Assembly (NCBI GenBank): GCA_024653965.1
Contig: JANLGW010000127.1
Span: 1 to 32,865, forward strand
DNA from: Rhodospirillales bacterium
GTDB lineage: Bacteria; Pseudomonadota; Alphaproteobacteria; Rhodospirillales; Magnetovibrionaceae
Length of the DNA: 32,865 nucleotides
Direction: 5' to 3'
Shown here: positions 19,700-29,002 of the stretch, piece after piece
Position numbering within the stretch: position 1 is the first letter of the stretch
How the letters are laid out: the number at the start of each line of letters is the position of its first letter
Made by a program: the position numbers and the translations under genes
Notes under the pieces: model-generated
Databases searched by the model: none
Told to the model about the DNA's origin: nothing
What the model saw: only the letters and a program-made list of their open reading frames with translations

Positions 19700-19772
19700 T
19701 GCATTGAAGCGCCCTGCGGCAGTGGAGCATGAACCGAAAATTGGGCTGACCACGCGCCCTGGGAGTTTGTGC

Positions 19773-19961
19773 ATGAAGAGTTTAGATGTCCTCCGATGCT
19801 TATATGCCGATGGCTGGATTGAAGTGAAACAACGCGGTTCCCACGTCCAATTGAAACACCCCAGCAAGCCAGGACGTGTGACCGTCCCGCATCCGAAACG
19901 GGATTTGCCGATGGGAACGCTGAAAAGCATCGAAAAACAAAGCGGCGTCAAACTGACGTAA
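19773..19961 (+). CDS. hicA: HicA mRNA interferase toxin
   Basis: 62-aa dsRBD-fold ribonuclease toxin that cleaves mRNA when HicB is depleted. The core is visible: VLRCLYADGWIEVKQRGSH with catalytic His24 in the GSH motif, then VTVPHPKRDLPMGTLKSIEKQ. The frame is open upstream to 19689, but those 28 residues do not belong to the family; ATG 19773 has GGGAG 7 bases before it and yields the typical size. HicB follows after 17 bases. The pair sits between chvG and hprK, which are usually adjacent, so it looks like an insertion. Confidence 0.92.
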   Translation: MKSLDVLRCLYADGWIEVKQRGSHVQLKHPSKPGRVTVPHPKRDLPMGTLKSIEKQSGVKLT

Positions 19962-19978
19962 CGAGGAAGACAACACCT

Positions 19979-20431
19979 ATGCTTCGATATTATCCAGCAG
20001 TGATCCATAAAGACCCGGACAGCGATTATGGTGTGTCGTTCCCGGATTTCCCCGGCTGCGTCAGCGCAGGAAAGAGTCAATCGGAGGCCCTAGTGATGGC
20101 CAAAGAAGCGCTGATCCTTCACATCGAAGGATTGATCGAAGATCACGAAGCAATCCCCGATCCGTCCCCCATCGACCATGTGCAAAAAACCACCCTAACG
20201 GAACGTGGCGTCACGATTGTAACCTTAATCGAAGCCGCTCTGCCCGGCCCCGCCAAGCGCGTCAATATCACCGTTGAAGAATCCCTGTTGGATGAAATCG
20301 ACGCTTTGGCCGCATCCGAAGGCATGAGCCGCTCGGCCTTCCTCGCCAACGCCGCCCGCGAAAAAATGGAATTGATGCTGTTGCGCCGCATGGAAGCGGT
20401 GCGCAAGCAGCACAAGTCCGACGCGGCGTAA
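19979..20431 (+). CDS. hicB: HicB antitoxin
   Basis: 150 aa. Partial RNase H-like N-domain (about 1-70: YYPAVIHKDPDSDYGVSFPDFPGC, SEALVMAKEALILHIEGL) that binds HicA, followed by a ribbon-helix-helix DNA-binding domain (about 92-130: KRVNITVEESLLDEIDALAAS, MSRSAFLANAAREKM). This is the longer HicB form that can bind its operator. GAGGAAG precedes the ATG at good spacing. The 49 bases after its stop lead straight to hprK, so read-through could place the PTS genes partly under the hicAB promoter. Confidence 0.93.
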   Translation: MLRYYPAVIHKDPDSDYGVSFPDFPGCVSAGKSQSEALVMAKEALILHIEGLIEDHEAIPDPSPIDHVQKTTLTERGVTIVTLIEAALPGPAKRVNITVEESLLDEIDALAASEGMSRSAFLANAAREKMELMLLRRMEAVRKQHKSDAA

Positions 20432-20480
20432 CTCTTTTTCCCCCATTGACTCAAGCACGCAGGCGTTTCACGCTAAGGCC

Positions 20481-20915
20481 ATGGAACGCATTCACGCCAC
20501 CACGGTTGCGCTTGCCGGAAATGCCGTGCTGTTGCGCGGCCCGTCGGGTTGCGGCAAATCCGATCTGGCGCTGCGCCTGATCGATGAAGGATGGGATCTG
20601 GTTAGTGACGACTACACCGAAATTCTCATCGATGATGACGTGCTTTGCGCCCGCGCGCCCAAAAACATCCAAGGCCTGATCGAGGTGCGCGGCATCGGCA
20701 TCGTGCGCATCGGCGGTATCGCGCAAGCCCGCGTCAAGGCTGTGTTTGATTTGCTACCGCTCAGCGAAATTGAGCGTTTGCCGGGCCCCGCGAGCGCGTT
20801 TTTGCTGGGCCATCCGGTGGCGCGATTTTGCCTGCACGGCCTCGATGCGTCGGCCCCCGCCAAAGTGCGCCTCGCGCTCAAAGCCCACGCCGAAAACCTG
20901 TTTCATCACGGTTGA
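20481..20915 (+). CDS. hprK: HPr kinase/phosphorylase, short alphaproteobacterial form
   Basis: 144 aa. Only the C-terminal catalytic domain of HprK is present, as is normal in alphaproteobacteria (Firmicute HprK is about 310 aa). It phosphorylates HPr on Ser46 with ATP and can reverse this with phosphate. Walker A GPSGCGKSD at 20-28, the acidic SDDYTE segment, and the HprK signature IQGLIEVRGIGIVRIG. The N-terminus starts at the first strand of the domain, so nothing is missing. Its target, HPr with Ser46, is encoded two genes downstream. It is separated from chvG by hicAB. Confidence 0.95.
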   Translation: MERIHATTVALAGNAVLLRGPSGCGKSDLALRLIDEGWDLVSDDYTEILIDDDVLCARAPKNIQGLIEVRGIGIVRIGGIAQARVKAVFDLLPLSEIERLPGPASAFLLGHPVARFCLHGLDASAPAKVRLALKAHAENLFHHG

Positions 20916-20926
20916 GCCCCGCCACC

Positions 20927-21883
20927 ATGCCCCCCCAAACATCCGCCCCTCAAGACTCCCGTCAAGTCATCTTGGTTACCGGCATGTCCGGCGCGGGCAA
21001 AACCACCGTACTCAAAGCATTTGAGGATTTAGGCTTCGAAGCACTGGACAATGTGCCGCTTTATCTGTTGGGGCGCGTCGTAGAAGCCGATGGCGATAGC
21101 GATGCAGGCGGAACATCCGCCACCCGCCCGCTGGCCATCGGCGTGGATATCCGCACCCGCGACTTTGATGCCGAGAGCTTGATCGCCGCCGTCACGGGCT
21201 TAAGTGCACGCGCCACACTCAGCGTAAAAGTATTATTTGTCGATTGCGGCGACGAAGAACTTCTGGCGCGTTACACCGCCACCCGCCACCGCCACCCGCT
21301 GGCTGCCGATCGTCCGGTGCTCGACGGCGTGCGCCTAGAGCGCCAATTGCTTGCGCCCCTGCTTTCCGCCGCCGACGTTCACTTAGACACCACCGGGCGC
21401 ACGCCTTATGACGTTAAGGATTTTCTGGCGCAGACGTTTAGCGCAAACAAAGAGGCCCATCACCGCGACATGGCGGTGTTTGTAACCTCATTTTCATACC
21501 GCCACGGACTGCCGCGCGACGCCGATTTGGTGTTCGATGTTCGCTTTTTGCGAAATCCCCATTATGATCCCAACTTAAGGCCGCTAACCGGCCAAAACGA
21601 AGCCGTGCAACGCTTCATCGCCGAAGACCCAGGATTTAACGATTTTATGGAACGTTTGATGGGGTTGCTCACCCCCCTGGTTCCACGCTATGCCGAAGAA
21701 GGCAAATCGTACTTGACCATCGCGGTGGGCTGCACGGGGGGTAAACATCGCTCGGTTTTCGTCGCCGAAAGACTGGCGGCGTGGCTGAACCAAAATTTGA
21801 CGCGTGTGCATCTGACTCACCGGGATATGCCGGAAACGTCAGAGCCAAACACGCCGAGGGAAGGAAACGGAACAACGTCATGA
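20927..21883 (+). CDS. rapZ: RapZ-type nucleotide-binding protein
   Basis: 318 aa. Walker A GMSGAGKTTVLK (about 19-30), FEALDNVPLYLL, VLFVDCGDEELLARYTATRHRHPL, and the C-terminal TIAVGCTGGKHRSVFVAERLA, all hallmarks of the RapZ/YvcJ family. In enterobacteria RapZ binds GlcN6P and directs small RNAs that control glucosamine-6-phosphate synthase; in other groups its role is less clear. Located in PTS operons throughout proteobacteria. The frame is open 33 codons further upstream, overlapping hprK; I chose ATG 20927, 11 bases after the hprK stop. The stop overlaps the next start (ATGA). Confidence 0.93.
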   Translation: MPPQTSAPQDSRQVILVTGMSGAGKTTVLKAFEDLGFEALDNVPLYLLGRVVEADGDSDAGGTSATRPLAIGVDIRTRDFDAESLIAAVTGLSARATLSVKVLFVDCGDEELLARYTATRHRHPLAADRPVLDGVRLERQLLAPLLSAADVHLDTTGRTPYDVKDFLAQTFSANKEAHHRDMAVFVTSFSYRHGLPRDADLVFDVRFLRNPHYDPNLRPLTGQNEAVQRFIAEDPGFNDFMERLMGLLTPLVPRYAEEGKSYLTIAVGCTGGKHRSVFVAERLAAWLNQNLTRVHLTHRDMPETSEPNTPREGNGTTS

Positions 21884-22281
21884 TCGGCATCGTGCTTGTC
21901 ACCCATGGCCGCTTGGCTGAGGAATTCGTCGCCGCCACAGAACACGTGGTCGGCCCCCAAAGCGCCATCGCAACAGTCTGCATCGGCCCTGACGACGACA
22001 TGGAAGAGCGTCGCGGGCAAATCCTCGAATGCATCGCCAAAGTCGATGACGGTTCTGGCGTAATCTTGCTGACCGACATGTTCGGCGGCACGCCGTCGAA
22101 CCTAGCCATCAGCGTAATCGAAAAAGCTAACGTCGAAGTCATCGCCGGCGTCAATCTGCCGATGCTGATCAAATTGGCCAGCGTGCGCGCGAGCGGCACT
22201 CTCATCAGCGCTGCGACCCAGGCCCAAGATGCCGGACGAAAATACATCAACATCGCGTCCGAACTTTTAGGCGCAAATTAA
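21880..22281 (+). CDS. manX: PTS EIIA component, mannose family
   Basis: 133-aa cytosolic EIIA domain. Phospho-accepting His9 in VLVTHGRLAEEF; second signature LTDMFGGTPSNLA; closing region VIAGVNLPMLIKLA. It accepts phosphate from HPr. No EIIB, EIIC or EIID gene follows, so it is probably a regulatory output rather than part of sugar import. Start ATG overlaps the rapZ stop as ATGA, with GGAAGGAAA upstream, so translation is coupled. The frame extends upstream inside rapZ, but that part is the rapZ gene in another frame. Confidence 0.93.
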   Translation: MIGIVLVTHGRLAEEFVAATEHVVGPQSAIATVCIGPDDDMEERRGQILECIAKVDDGSGVILLTDMFGGTPSNLAISVIEKANVEVIAGVNLPMLIKLASVRASGTLISAATQAQDAGRKYINIASELLGAN

Positions 22282-22300
22282 TTCTAGGGCCTAATTTTAT

Positions 22301-22570
22301 ATGGAGCAGCGCACCCTCACCATCCGCAATCAGCGCGGCCTACACGCCCGTGCAGCGTCAAAATTCGTCAAGCTGGCGGGGCAGTTCGACGCCGACATCA
22401 TCGTCACCAAAGACGGTCAGTCCGTATCGGGGCGCTCCATCATGGGGCTGATGATGCTCGCGGCAGGCATTAATACCACCATCGCCGTGACCTGCGAGGG
22501 CGCCGATGCCCAAGGCGCTATGACCGCCCTGGAAAATCTGATTGATAATAAATTCGGCGAGGAGTGCTGA
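22301..22570 (+). CDS. ptsH: phosphocarrier protein HPr
   Basis: 89 aa, normal length. His15 in NQRGLHARAAS takes phosphate from enzyme I. Ser46 in VSGRSIMGLMML is the site used by HprK, so both control inputs are present. Intact secondary motif AAGINTTIAVTCEG. The gene follows manX after 19 bases and its 3' end carries the GAGGAG used to start ptsI. Confidence 0.97.
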   Translation: MEQRTLTIRNQRGLHARAASKFVKLAGQFDADIIVTKDGQSVSGRSIMGLMMLAAGINTTIAVTCEGADAQGAMTALENLIDNKFGEEC

Positions 22571-22572
22571 GC

Positions 22573-24333
22573 ATGAACGCCGCAATCAAAGAAATCATCA
22601 TTACCGGTTTGGGTGTATCGCCCGGCATTGCAGTCGGCCGCGTCCACGTGCGCGAAACCGGGTCCATCGCCGTTCCCGAATACGCCATTAAGGCCAGCGA
22701 AGTTGAAGATGAACAGCAACGCCTTGCCGATGCGTTGCGCATCTCGCAGCGCCAGATCGGACGATTGAAGGCCAAGTCCGGATCCATGCCCCCCGCAGCG
22801 GCGGAGGAAATCGGCTTTTTGCTGGATGCCTATGAACAGATGCTGGGTGATTCCCGGTTGGTGCGCGGTGCGTTTCACCGCATCGAATCTGAACGCATCA
22901 ACGCCGAGGCCGCCGTGCAAGCGGAAATCAACGCCATTACCGAAGGCTTCGCTGCGCTGGACGATACCTATATCGCCGCACGCATGGATGACATTCGCGA
23001 AGTGGCCGATCGCATCATTCGCGCGCTCACCAAATCGCACGTCAGGCCGCTCAACACGGTACCGAAAGGCTCGGTGATCATTTCCGAAGAAATGACCCCC
23101 GCCGATGCCGCGCAACTCACGCCGAAACGCGTGCTCGGTTTTGCCGCCGTCCTGGGCGGCGCGCAGGGCCACACCGCGATCATGGCGCGCGCTTTGGGCC
23201 TGCCTGCGGTGCTGGGCGCACAGGGCCTCATGCACCAAGTACGATCCGGCGACACCGTGATCATCGACGGCACCCAGGGCCGCGTCATCGTCAATCCATC
23301 AACCGCAACCCTCGCGGCTTACGAAATCAAACAGGCCGAAGATCGCCGCATCATCGGTCGTCTGGCGCGCCTGCGCCGCCAACCGTCCGTTACCCGCGAC
23401 GGCATCGACATCTCGCTCAGCTGCAACGTGGAACTGCCCATCGAAATGCCCGGCGTATTAAGCGCCGGCGCGGTGTCGATCGGCTTGCTACGCTCTGAAT
23501 TTATGTTCATGAACCGCGAAGACATCCCCAGCGAAGATGAACAATTCCATATCCTAAAAGACATCGTCGAAAATATGGACGGCCGCACGGTAACCGTCCG
23601 CACCCTCGATATCGGCGGTGAAAAACTGGCGCAGTCGCTCACCCAAGACATCGGTGAAAGCGCACAAAGCGCGCTGGGCGTGCGCGGCATCCGCCTGTCG
23701 CTCAAAAAACCGGAATTGATGGAAGGGCAAATCGCCGCCATCTTGCGCGCGGGCGCGTTCGGCCCGGTGCGCATCTTGCTGCCCATGGTATCCACCGTGC
23801 GCGAAGTCATCCGCGCCCGCGACATCATCAAACGCGTGGCGGCGCGGTTAAAACGCAAAAAAGTGACCATCGCCGACCCGTTGCCGCCCGTAGGTGTCAT
23901 GATCGAGGTGCCCTCCGCCGCCCTGACCGCCGACGCCATGGCGGCGGTGTCGGATTTCTTCGCCGTCGGCTCGAACGATCTGACCATGTACACCATGGCG
24001 GTGGACCGCACCGACGAACAGGTGGCCGAGCTTTACAATCCTCTGCATCCGTCGGTCTTGCGCCTGATCCAGTTCACCGCCGAAAGTGCGCTGCGCAACC
24101 GCATCCCCATCTCGATTTGCGGTGAAATGGCAGGCGATCCGCGCTTTACCGCCCTGATTTTAGGGCTCGGCATCCGCGAACTTTCCATGAGCGCCCACGC
24201 CCTTGGCCCCGTCAAACAGCGGGTGCGCGAAATCGAAATGGCTGCCGCGCAAAACCGCACCCACTTCATCATGAGCCAGACCGATCCGGGCCGCATCGCC
24301 ATGTTGTTGGATGATTTCAATAGTTTGGTTTAA
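22573..24333 (+). CDS. ptsI: PEP-protein phosphotransferase, enzyme I
   Basis: 586 aa. Starts the phosphorelay by taking phosphate from PEP. N-terminal HPr-binding domain, then the active His in GGAQGHTAIMARALGLPA (the residues before His are QG rather than the textbook TS), then the PEP-binding barrel: RTLDIGGEK, GVMIEVPSAALTADAM, FFAVGSNDLTMYTMAVDR and ICGEMAGDPRF. There is no N-terminal GAF domain, so it is sugar-type EI in form and not EI-Ntr. The ATG at 22573 has GAGGAG 8 bases before it; the upstream GTG at 22564 would overlap ptsH. No terminator follows it before ahcY. Confidence 0.96.
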   Translation: MNAAIKEIIITGLGVSPGIAVGRVHVRETGSIAVPEYAIKASEVEDEQQRLADALRISQRQIGRLKAKSGSMPPAAAEEIGFLLDAYEQMLGDSRLVRGAFHRIESERINAEAAVQAEINAITEGFAALDDTYIAARMDDIREVADRIIRALTKSHVRPLNTVPKGSVIISEEMTPADAAQLTPKRVLGFAAVLGGAQGHTAIMARALGLPAVLGAQGLMHQVRSGDTVIIDGTQGRVIVNPSTATLAAYEIKQAEDRRIIGRLARLRRQPSVTRDGIDISLSCNVELPIEMPGVLSAGAVSIGLLRSEFMFMNREDIPSEDEQFHILKDIVENMDGRTVTVRTLDIGGEKLAQSLTQDIGESAQSALGVRGIRLSLKKPELMEGQIAAILRAGAFGPVRILLPMVSTVREVIRARDIIKRVAARLKRKKVTIADPLPPVGVMIEVPSAALTADAMAAVSDFFAVGSNDLTMYTMAVDRTDEQVAELYNPLHPSVLRLIQFTAESALRNRIPISICGEMAGDPRFTALILGLGIRELSMSAHALGPVKQRVREIEMAAAQNRTHFIMSQTDPGRIAMLLDDFNSLV

Positions 24334-24368
24334 TACGGTCCGAAACAAAGTCATAGGGGGATATTTCC

Positions 24369-24386
24369 GCCCTTGCCCCCAAGGGC
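24369..24386. promoter_or_regulatory. hairpin in the ptsI-ahcY gap
   Basis: Perfect 7-bp stem GCCCTTG / CAAGGGC around CCCC, 79 bases before the ahcY ATG. It is not followed by a T-run, so it is not a standard terminator. I checked by eye for SAM-II and SAH riboswitch consensus elements in this 131-base gap and saw neither. It may stabilise or punctuate the transcript. Confidence 0.3.
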
Positions 24387-24464
24387 CGGGGCTGGTAAAC
24401 CCTGGTCCACGATTTATTGAAAAATCCCCGAATTTTAGCGATTCGCAGCGTAGGAGACACGTCC

Positions 24465-25871
<1,407 letters not shown>

Positions 25872-25894
25872 ACCAGCGCGGGGCTTCAACCATC

Positions 25895-25929
25895 AAAAAG
25901 GGCGGCATTTTAGCCGCCCTTTTTATTTT
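25895..25929 (+). terminator. intrinsic terminator after ahcY
   Basis: 12-bp stem AAAAAGGGCGGC / GCCGCCCTTTTT (25895-25906 and 25913-25924), 6-base loop, continuing into TATTTT. It closes the long hprK-ahcY unit. Confidence 0.93.
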
Positions 25930-26011
25930 GCCGGGTTGCCGTTGACGCGCCCTCAGCCTAACATCCTTTTAATCGGCGCCGCTTCGCTGCCTTGGGGAAT
26001 CTTCTCACGTT

Positions 26012-28306
26012 ATGAACGGTTTGGACTTATCTGCGAACCTGATGAATACAGCGCCTTTATTGGCGCTGGTGATGGCTTTGGCCGCGCTGGCGCTGGTGGT
26101 CGTGGCGCTGGGTCAGCACGCCAAGCTCAACAAGCTGCGTTCGGACCACAAACGCCTGCAATCGGACACAGAGATCAGCCATGAAATCCTCGCCACCGCG
26201 CCGGACGGGTTGTTCTTGTGGGTGGTGGCGAACAATTCCGAGGCCTGCTCGCGCCGCTTGGCCGTGCTGCTGGGTTTATCCGACGGCGTGCGTTCAAGCT
26301 TTCGCACGGTGATGGATTGTTTTACCGGCGATGACGCCAAAACCTTAACCGGACACGCCCACAAGCTGCGCACCCAAGGTTCGCCGTTCGAATGCGTCGT
26401 CACCACCAAAAACGGCCAACGCCGCCTATTGGTGGTCGGCGTACGCGCGGGCGCGGGGGAGCACCGCGACGAAGCCCTGGCCGACGTCATCTGGATGCGC
26501 GACGTTTCCGACTTGGCCCCGCCTGCCGAAGGCGCGAACATCTCGGCGCACGACATTATCGAAGCGTTGCCTCTGCCCGCGTGGTTGCGCGGCGGCAAGC
26601 TGGGCGTGCAGGCGGCGAACCTGATGGCGCGCACCGTCGCCGCGCCCGAAGCCGCGCGCGAATTGGCCGCGCGCGCCCAAATGACGGGGCAGGCCATCCA
26701 CGAACGGCACCTGCTCACCGCTCAGGACGGCGCGCCACGGCTGCTCGACATTACCGAAGCGCCCCTACCCGGTGGCGGCACGCTGGGCATCGCGCAAGAC
26801 CTAACCCGCACGGAAGAAACCGAAAGCGCGTTTGCGCGCCACATCCAGGCGCAAAATCAGGTGATGGAAACGCTGGCCACCGCCATCGCGATTTTCGACG
26901 GCGACCAACGTTTGAGTTTTTACAATTCCGCTTATACCCAATTGTGGGATTTAAACCCGTTATGGCTGGCCGACAGGCCCGGATTTGCCGACGTATTGGA
27001 GCGCTTGCGCGAACAGCGCCGCCTGCCCGAAGTCGCCAACTTCAAGGCCTTTAAGGCCGAACAGACTGGTCAATTCGGTATCTTGGACGGGCCGCTGGAA
27101 ACCCAAATGCATCTGCCCGACGGCACCGCGCTGCGCGTCGTCACCAGCCCCCATCCGCTGGGCGGTTTGGTATTCGCCTATGAAGATGTCACCGGCCATT
27201 TGGACTTGGAACGCAATTACAAAACGCTGACCGCCGTGCAGCGCGCAACGCTGGACAACCTTTATGAAGGTGTGTGCGTGTTTGGCGCCGATGGACGCAT
27301 GCAACTGCACAATCCATCCTTTGCCCGCATCTGGAAGCTATCCGGCCAGGAAAACCCGAACGGCATGCACATCCAAACCTTCGTCGAACACATCAAGGCC
27401 TTGATCCAGCGCGACGAAAACGCCAAGCCGTTGGACAAAGGCCATCTGGTGGCCAAATTCATGAGCCGCGAGGCGGGCCGCGGGCGGCTCGATCTGGTCA
27501 ACGGCACCGTGCTCGACTACGCCAAGGTTCCGCTGCCCGATGGCGCGGTATTGCTCAGCTATCTCGACGTCACCGATAGCGCGCGGGTGGAAAACGCTTT
27601 GATGGAACGCGCCCACGCTATGGCGGAAGCCAACGTCTTGAAATCAGAATTCATGGCGGGCGTCAGTCACGAAATTCGCACGCCCCTGAACGCCATCGTG
27701 GGCTTCGCATCCATCCTCAGCGACAACTATTTCGGCGAAATGAACGCCCGCCAAAAAGAGTATTCGCGCGGCATTCAAGAAAGCGCCGAGGAACTGATCG
27801 GCATCATCGACAACATGCTGGATTTAGCCTCGGTCGAAGCCGGACTGATGACGCTGGAATTGGACACGGTGGACGTCAACCGTCTGTTGTTGACGGCGAT
27901 GAACTTGGTGCGCGAACGCGCCCGACGCAAAAACGTCGATATCGAGTTTGACTCGCCTGCCGATATCGGCTGGGTGGTTGCCGACGAAAAACGCTTAAAA
28001 CAAGTGCTGTTCAACCTGCTTTCTACCGCCGTAAGCAATACGCCGCCGGGCAGCGATGTATTGTTGACCGCGCGGCGCGAAGCCAGCGACATCGTATTTC
28101 GCGTGACCGACGGCGGCAGCGGCTTGAAGGAGGATGAAGTCCCCGCAGGTCTGGCGCTGATCGCGCGTTTCATCGAACTGCACAACGGCGTGGTGGAGAT
28201 CACCAACCGCCCCGGTCGCGGCACCACCGTCATCTGCCGCTTGCCCGCCGAAACGAGCCGCGACGGTGCCGCGCAACACGATCTGTTTTCGGGCTTTTAC
28301 GAGTAA
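26012..28306 (+). CDS. multi-PAS sensor histidine kinase with degenerate ATPase domain
   Basis: 764 aa. One N-terminal membrane helix (about 14-34), several PAS-like regions (about 55-170, 285-400, 410-535), then HisKA with His553 in GVSHEIRTPLNAIVGFA. The ATP-binding domain is eroded. The N box reads NLLSTAVSNTPPGS, so the essential Mg-binding Asn is Thr672. G1 is DGGSG. The F box and ATP lid are missing, with DGGSG leading within a dozen residues into GLALIARFIELHNG where a GLGL motif is expected. The final strands (ITNRPGRGTTVICRLP) remain. It may act as a phosphatase, scaffold or allosteric partner rather than a kinase. A kinase gene between ahcY and tsaE is, as I recall, common in this class. 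ATG 26042 is an alternative start. Confidence 0.88.
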   Translation: MNGLDLSANLMNTAPLLALVMALAALALVVVALGQHAKLNKLRSDHKRLQSDTEISHEILATAPDGLFLWVVANNSEACSRRLAVLLGLSDGVRSSFRTVMDCFTGDDAKTLTGHAHKLRTQGSPFECVVTTKNGQRRLLVVGVRAGAGEHRDEALADVIWMRDVSDLAPPAEGANISAHDIIEALPLPAWLRGGKLGVQAANLMARTVAAPEAARELAARAQMTGQAIHERHLLTAQDGAPRLLDITEAPLPGGGTLGIAQDLTRTEETESAFARHIQAQNQVMETLATAIAIFDGDQRLSFYNSAYTQLWDLNPLWLADRPGFADVLERLREQRRLPEVANFKAFKAEQTGQFGILDGPLETQMHLPDGTALRVVTSPHPLGGLVFAYEDVTGHLDLERNYKTLTAVQRATLDNLYEGVCVFGADGRMQLHNPSFARIWKLSGQENPNGMHIQTFVEHIKALIQRDENAKPLDKGHLVAKFMSREAGRGRLDLVNGTVLDYAKVPLPDGAVLLSYLDVTDSARVENALMERAHAMAEANVLKSEFMAGVSHEIRTPLNAIVGFASILSDNYFGEMNARQKEYSRGIQESAEELIGIIDNMLDLASVEAGLMTLELDTVDVNRLLLTAMNLVRERARRKNVDIEFDSPADIGWVVADEKRLKQVLFNLLSTAVSNTPPGSDVLLTARREASDIVFRVTDGGSGLKEDEVPAGLALIARFIELHNGVVEITNRPGRGTTVICRLPAETSRDGAAQHDLFSGFYE

Positions 28307-28309
28307 CGT

Positions 28310-28999
28310 TTACGGCCTTGCCGTAGTGCGGCAATCGAGCGTCGCGTAATATTGCGCCAACATATCCACCTCTTCGATACTTAAACGCGCGGCTTGGCGT
28401 TCCATGATCGGATGGGTGCGCCAGAGTTCGCTTTCACGAGACGCCGCGCCATAGGCGTTTTCTCGAATAATCAACAGTTGGCGGCGGAGATAACCACGCT
28501 GTTGGCCGGCAATGTTCGGCACATTACCCGCCGAACTAACCCCGACTTCGCCATGACAGACATCACAACGCTGCGCGACCTGCGGCTTGACCGGCTGAGA
28601 AATCGGCGCAGCCTCGGTTTTACCCCCGTCGCAGGGCAACTGCGCCAAGGTGGCGGCGATGCGTGAAACTTCACCATCGCTTAAAGCCGCGGTCACATGC
28701 GCCATTAAGGGATCGAAGCGGGATGCCAGTGGCTTAGCGCCGTTTTCCGGCACGCTTGAAATCTTGTCTTGCGATTGCCTGAATACACTCATCTGCCGAA
28801 TAAGATAATCGACCTTTTGTCCGGCAAGGGTCGGGTACGTCGGAACACGGCTGACGCCATTCTCACCGTGACAAGTGAAACAGGTTTCCATGGCCGCCAC
28901 CGGCGCGGGCGCGGCAGGCTGTTGCGCCGTTTGGGCGATCGCATGACTGCTCGCCGCCAGCACCCCCATCATCGTAAGCGCCCTTAATATCTTGTGCAT
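28310..28999 (-). CDS. periplasmic diheme cytochrome c (c4-like)
   Basis: 229 aa. Sec signal peptide (MHKILRALTMMGVLAASSHAIA, cleavage likely after AIA). Two class I cytochrome domains, each with a heme site: CFTCHGENG and CDVCHGEVG, each followed by the P-x-x-AGQ segment (YPTLAGQ, VPNIAGQ) and by a Met for the sixth ligand. This is the pattern of cytochrome c4/c553-type electron carriers. It follows the reductase gene by 3 bases, so the two are co-transcribed, although one product is periplasmic and the other cytosolic. Its electron partners are not visible. Confidence 0.92.
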   Translation of the reverse strand: MHKILRALTMMGVLAASSHAIAQTAQQPAAPAPVAAMETCFTCHGENGVSRVPTYPTLAGQKVDYLIRQMSVFRQSQDKISSVPENGAKPLASRFDPLMAHVTAALSDGEVSRIAATLAQLPCDGGKTEAAPISQPVKPQVAQRCDVCHGEVGVSSAGNVPNIAGQQRGYLRRQLLIIRENAYGAASRESELWRTHPIMERQAARLSIEEVDMLAQYYATLDCRTTARP

Positions 29000-29002
29000 G
29001 GT

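Noticed and set aside
24334-24464. SAM-II or SAH riboswitch before ahcY
   Set aside because: Reading the 131 bases by eye showed none of the conserved core of either class; only a simple hairpin is supported.
28318-28334. TTGCCG-TAGTG-CGGCAA as a terminator between the kinase and cytochrome genes
   Set aside because: The repeat lies within the last codons of the cytochrome gene and is not followed by a T-run on either strand.
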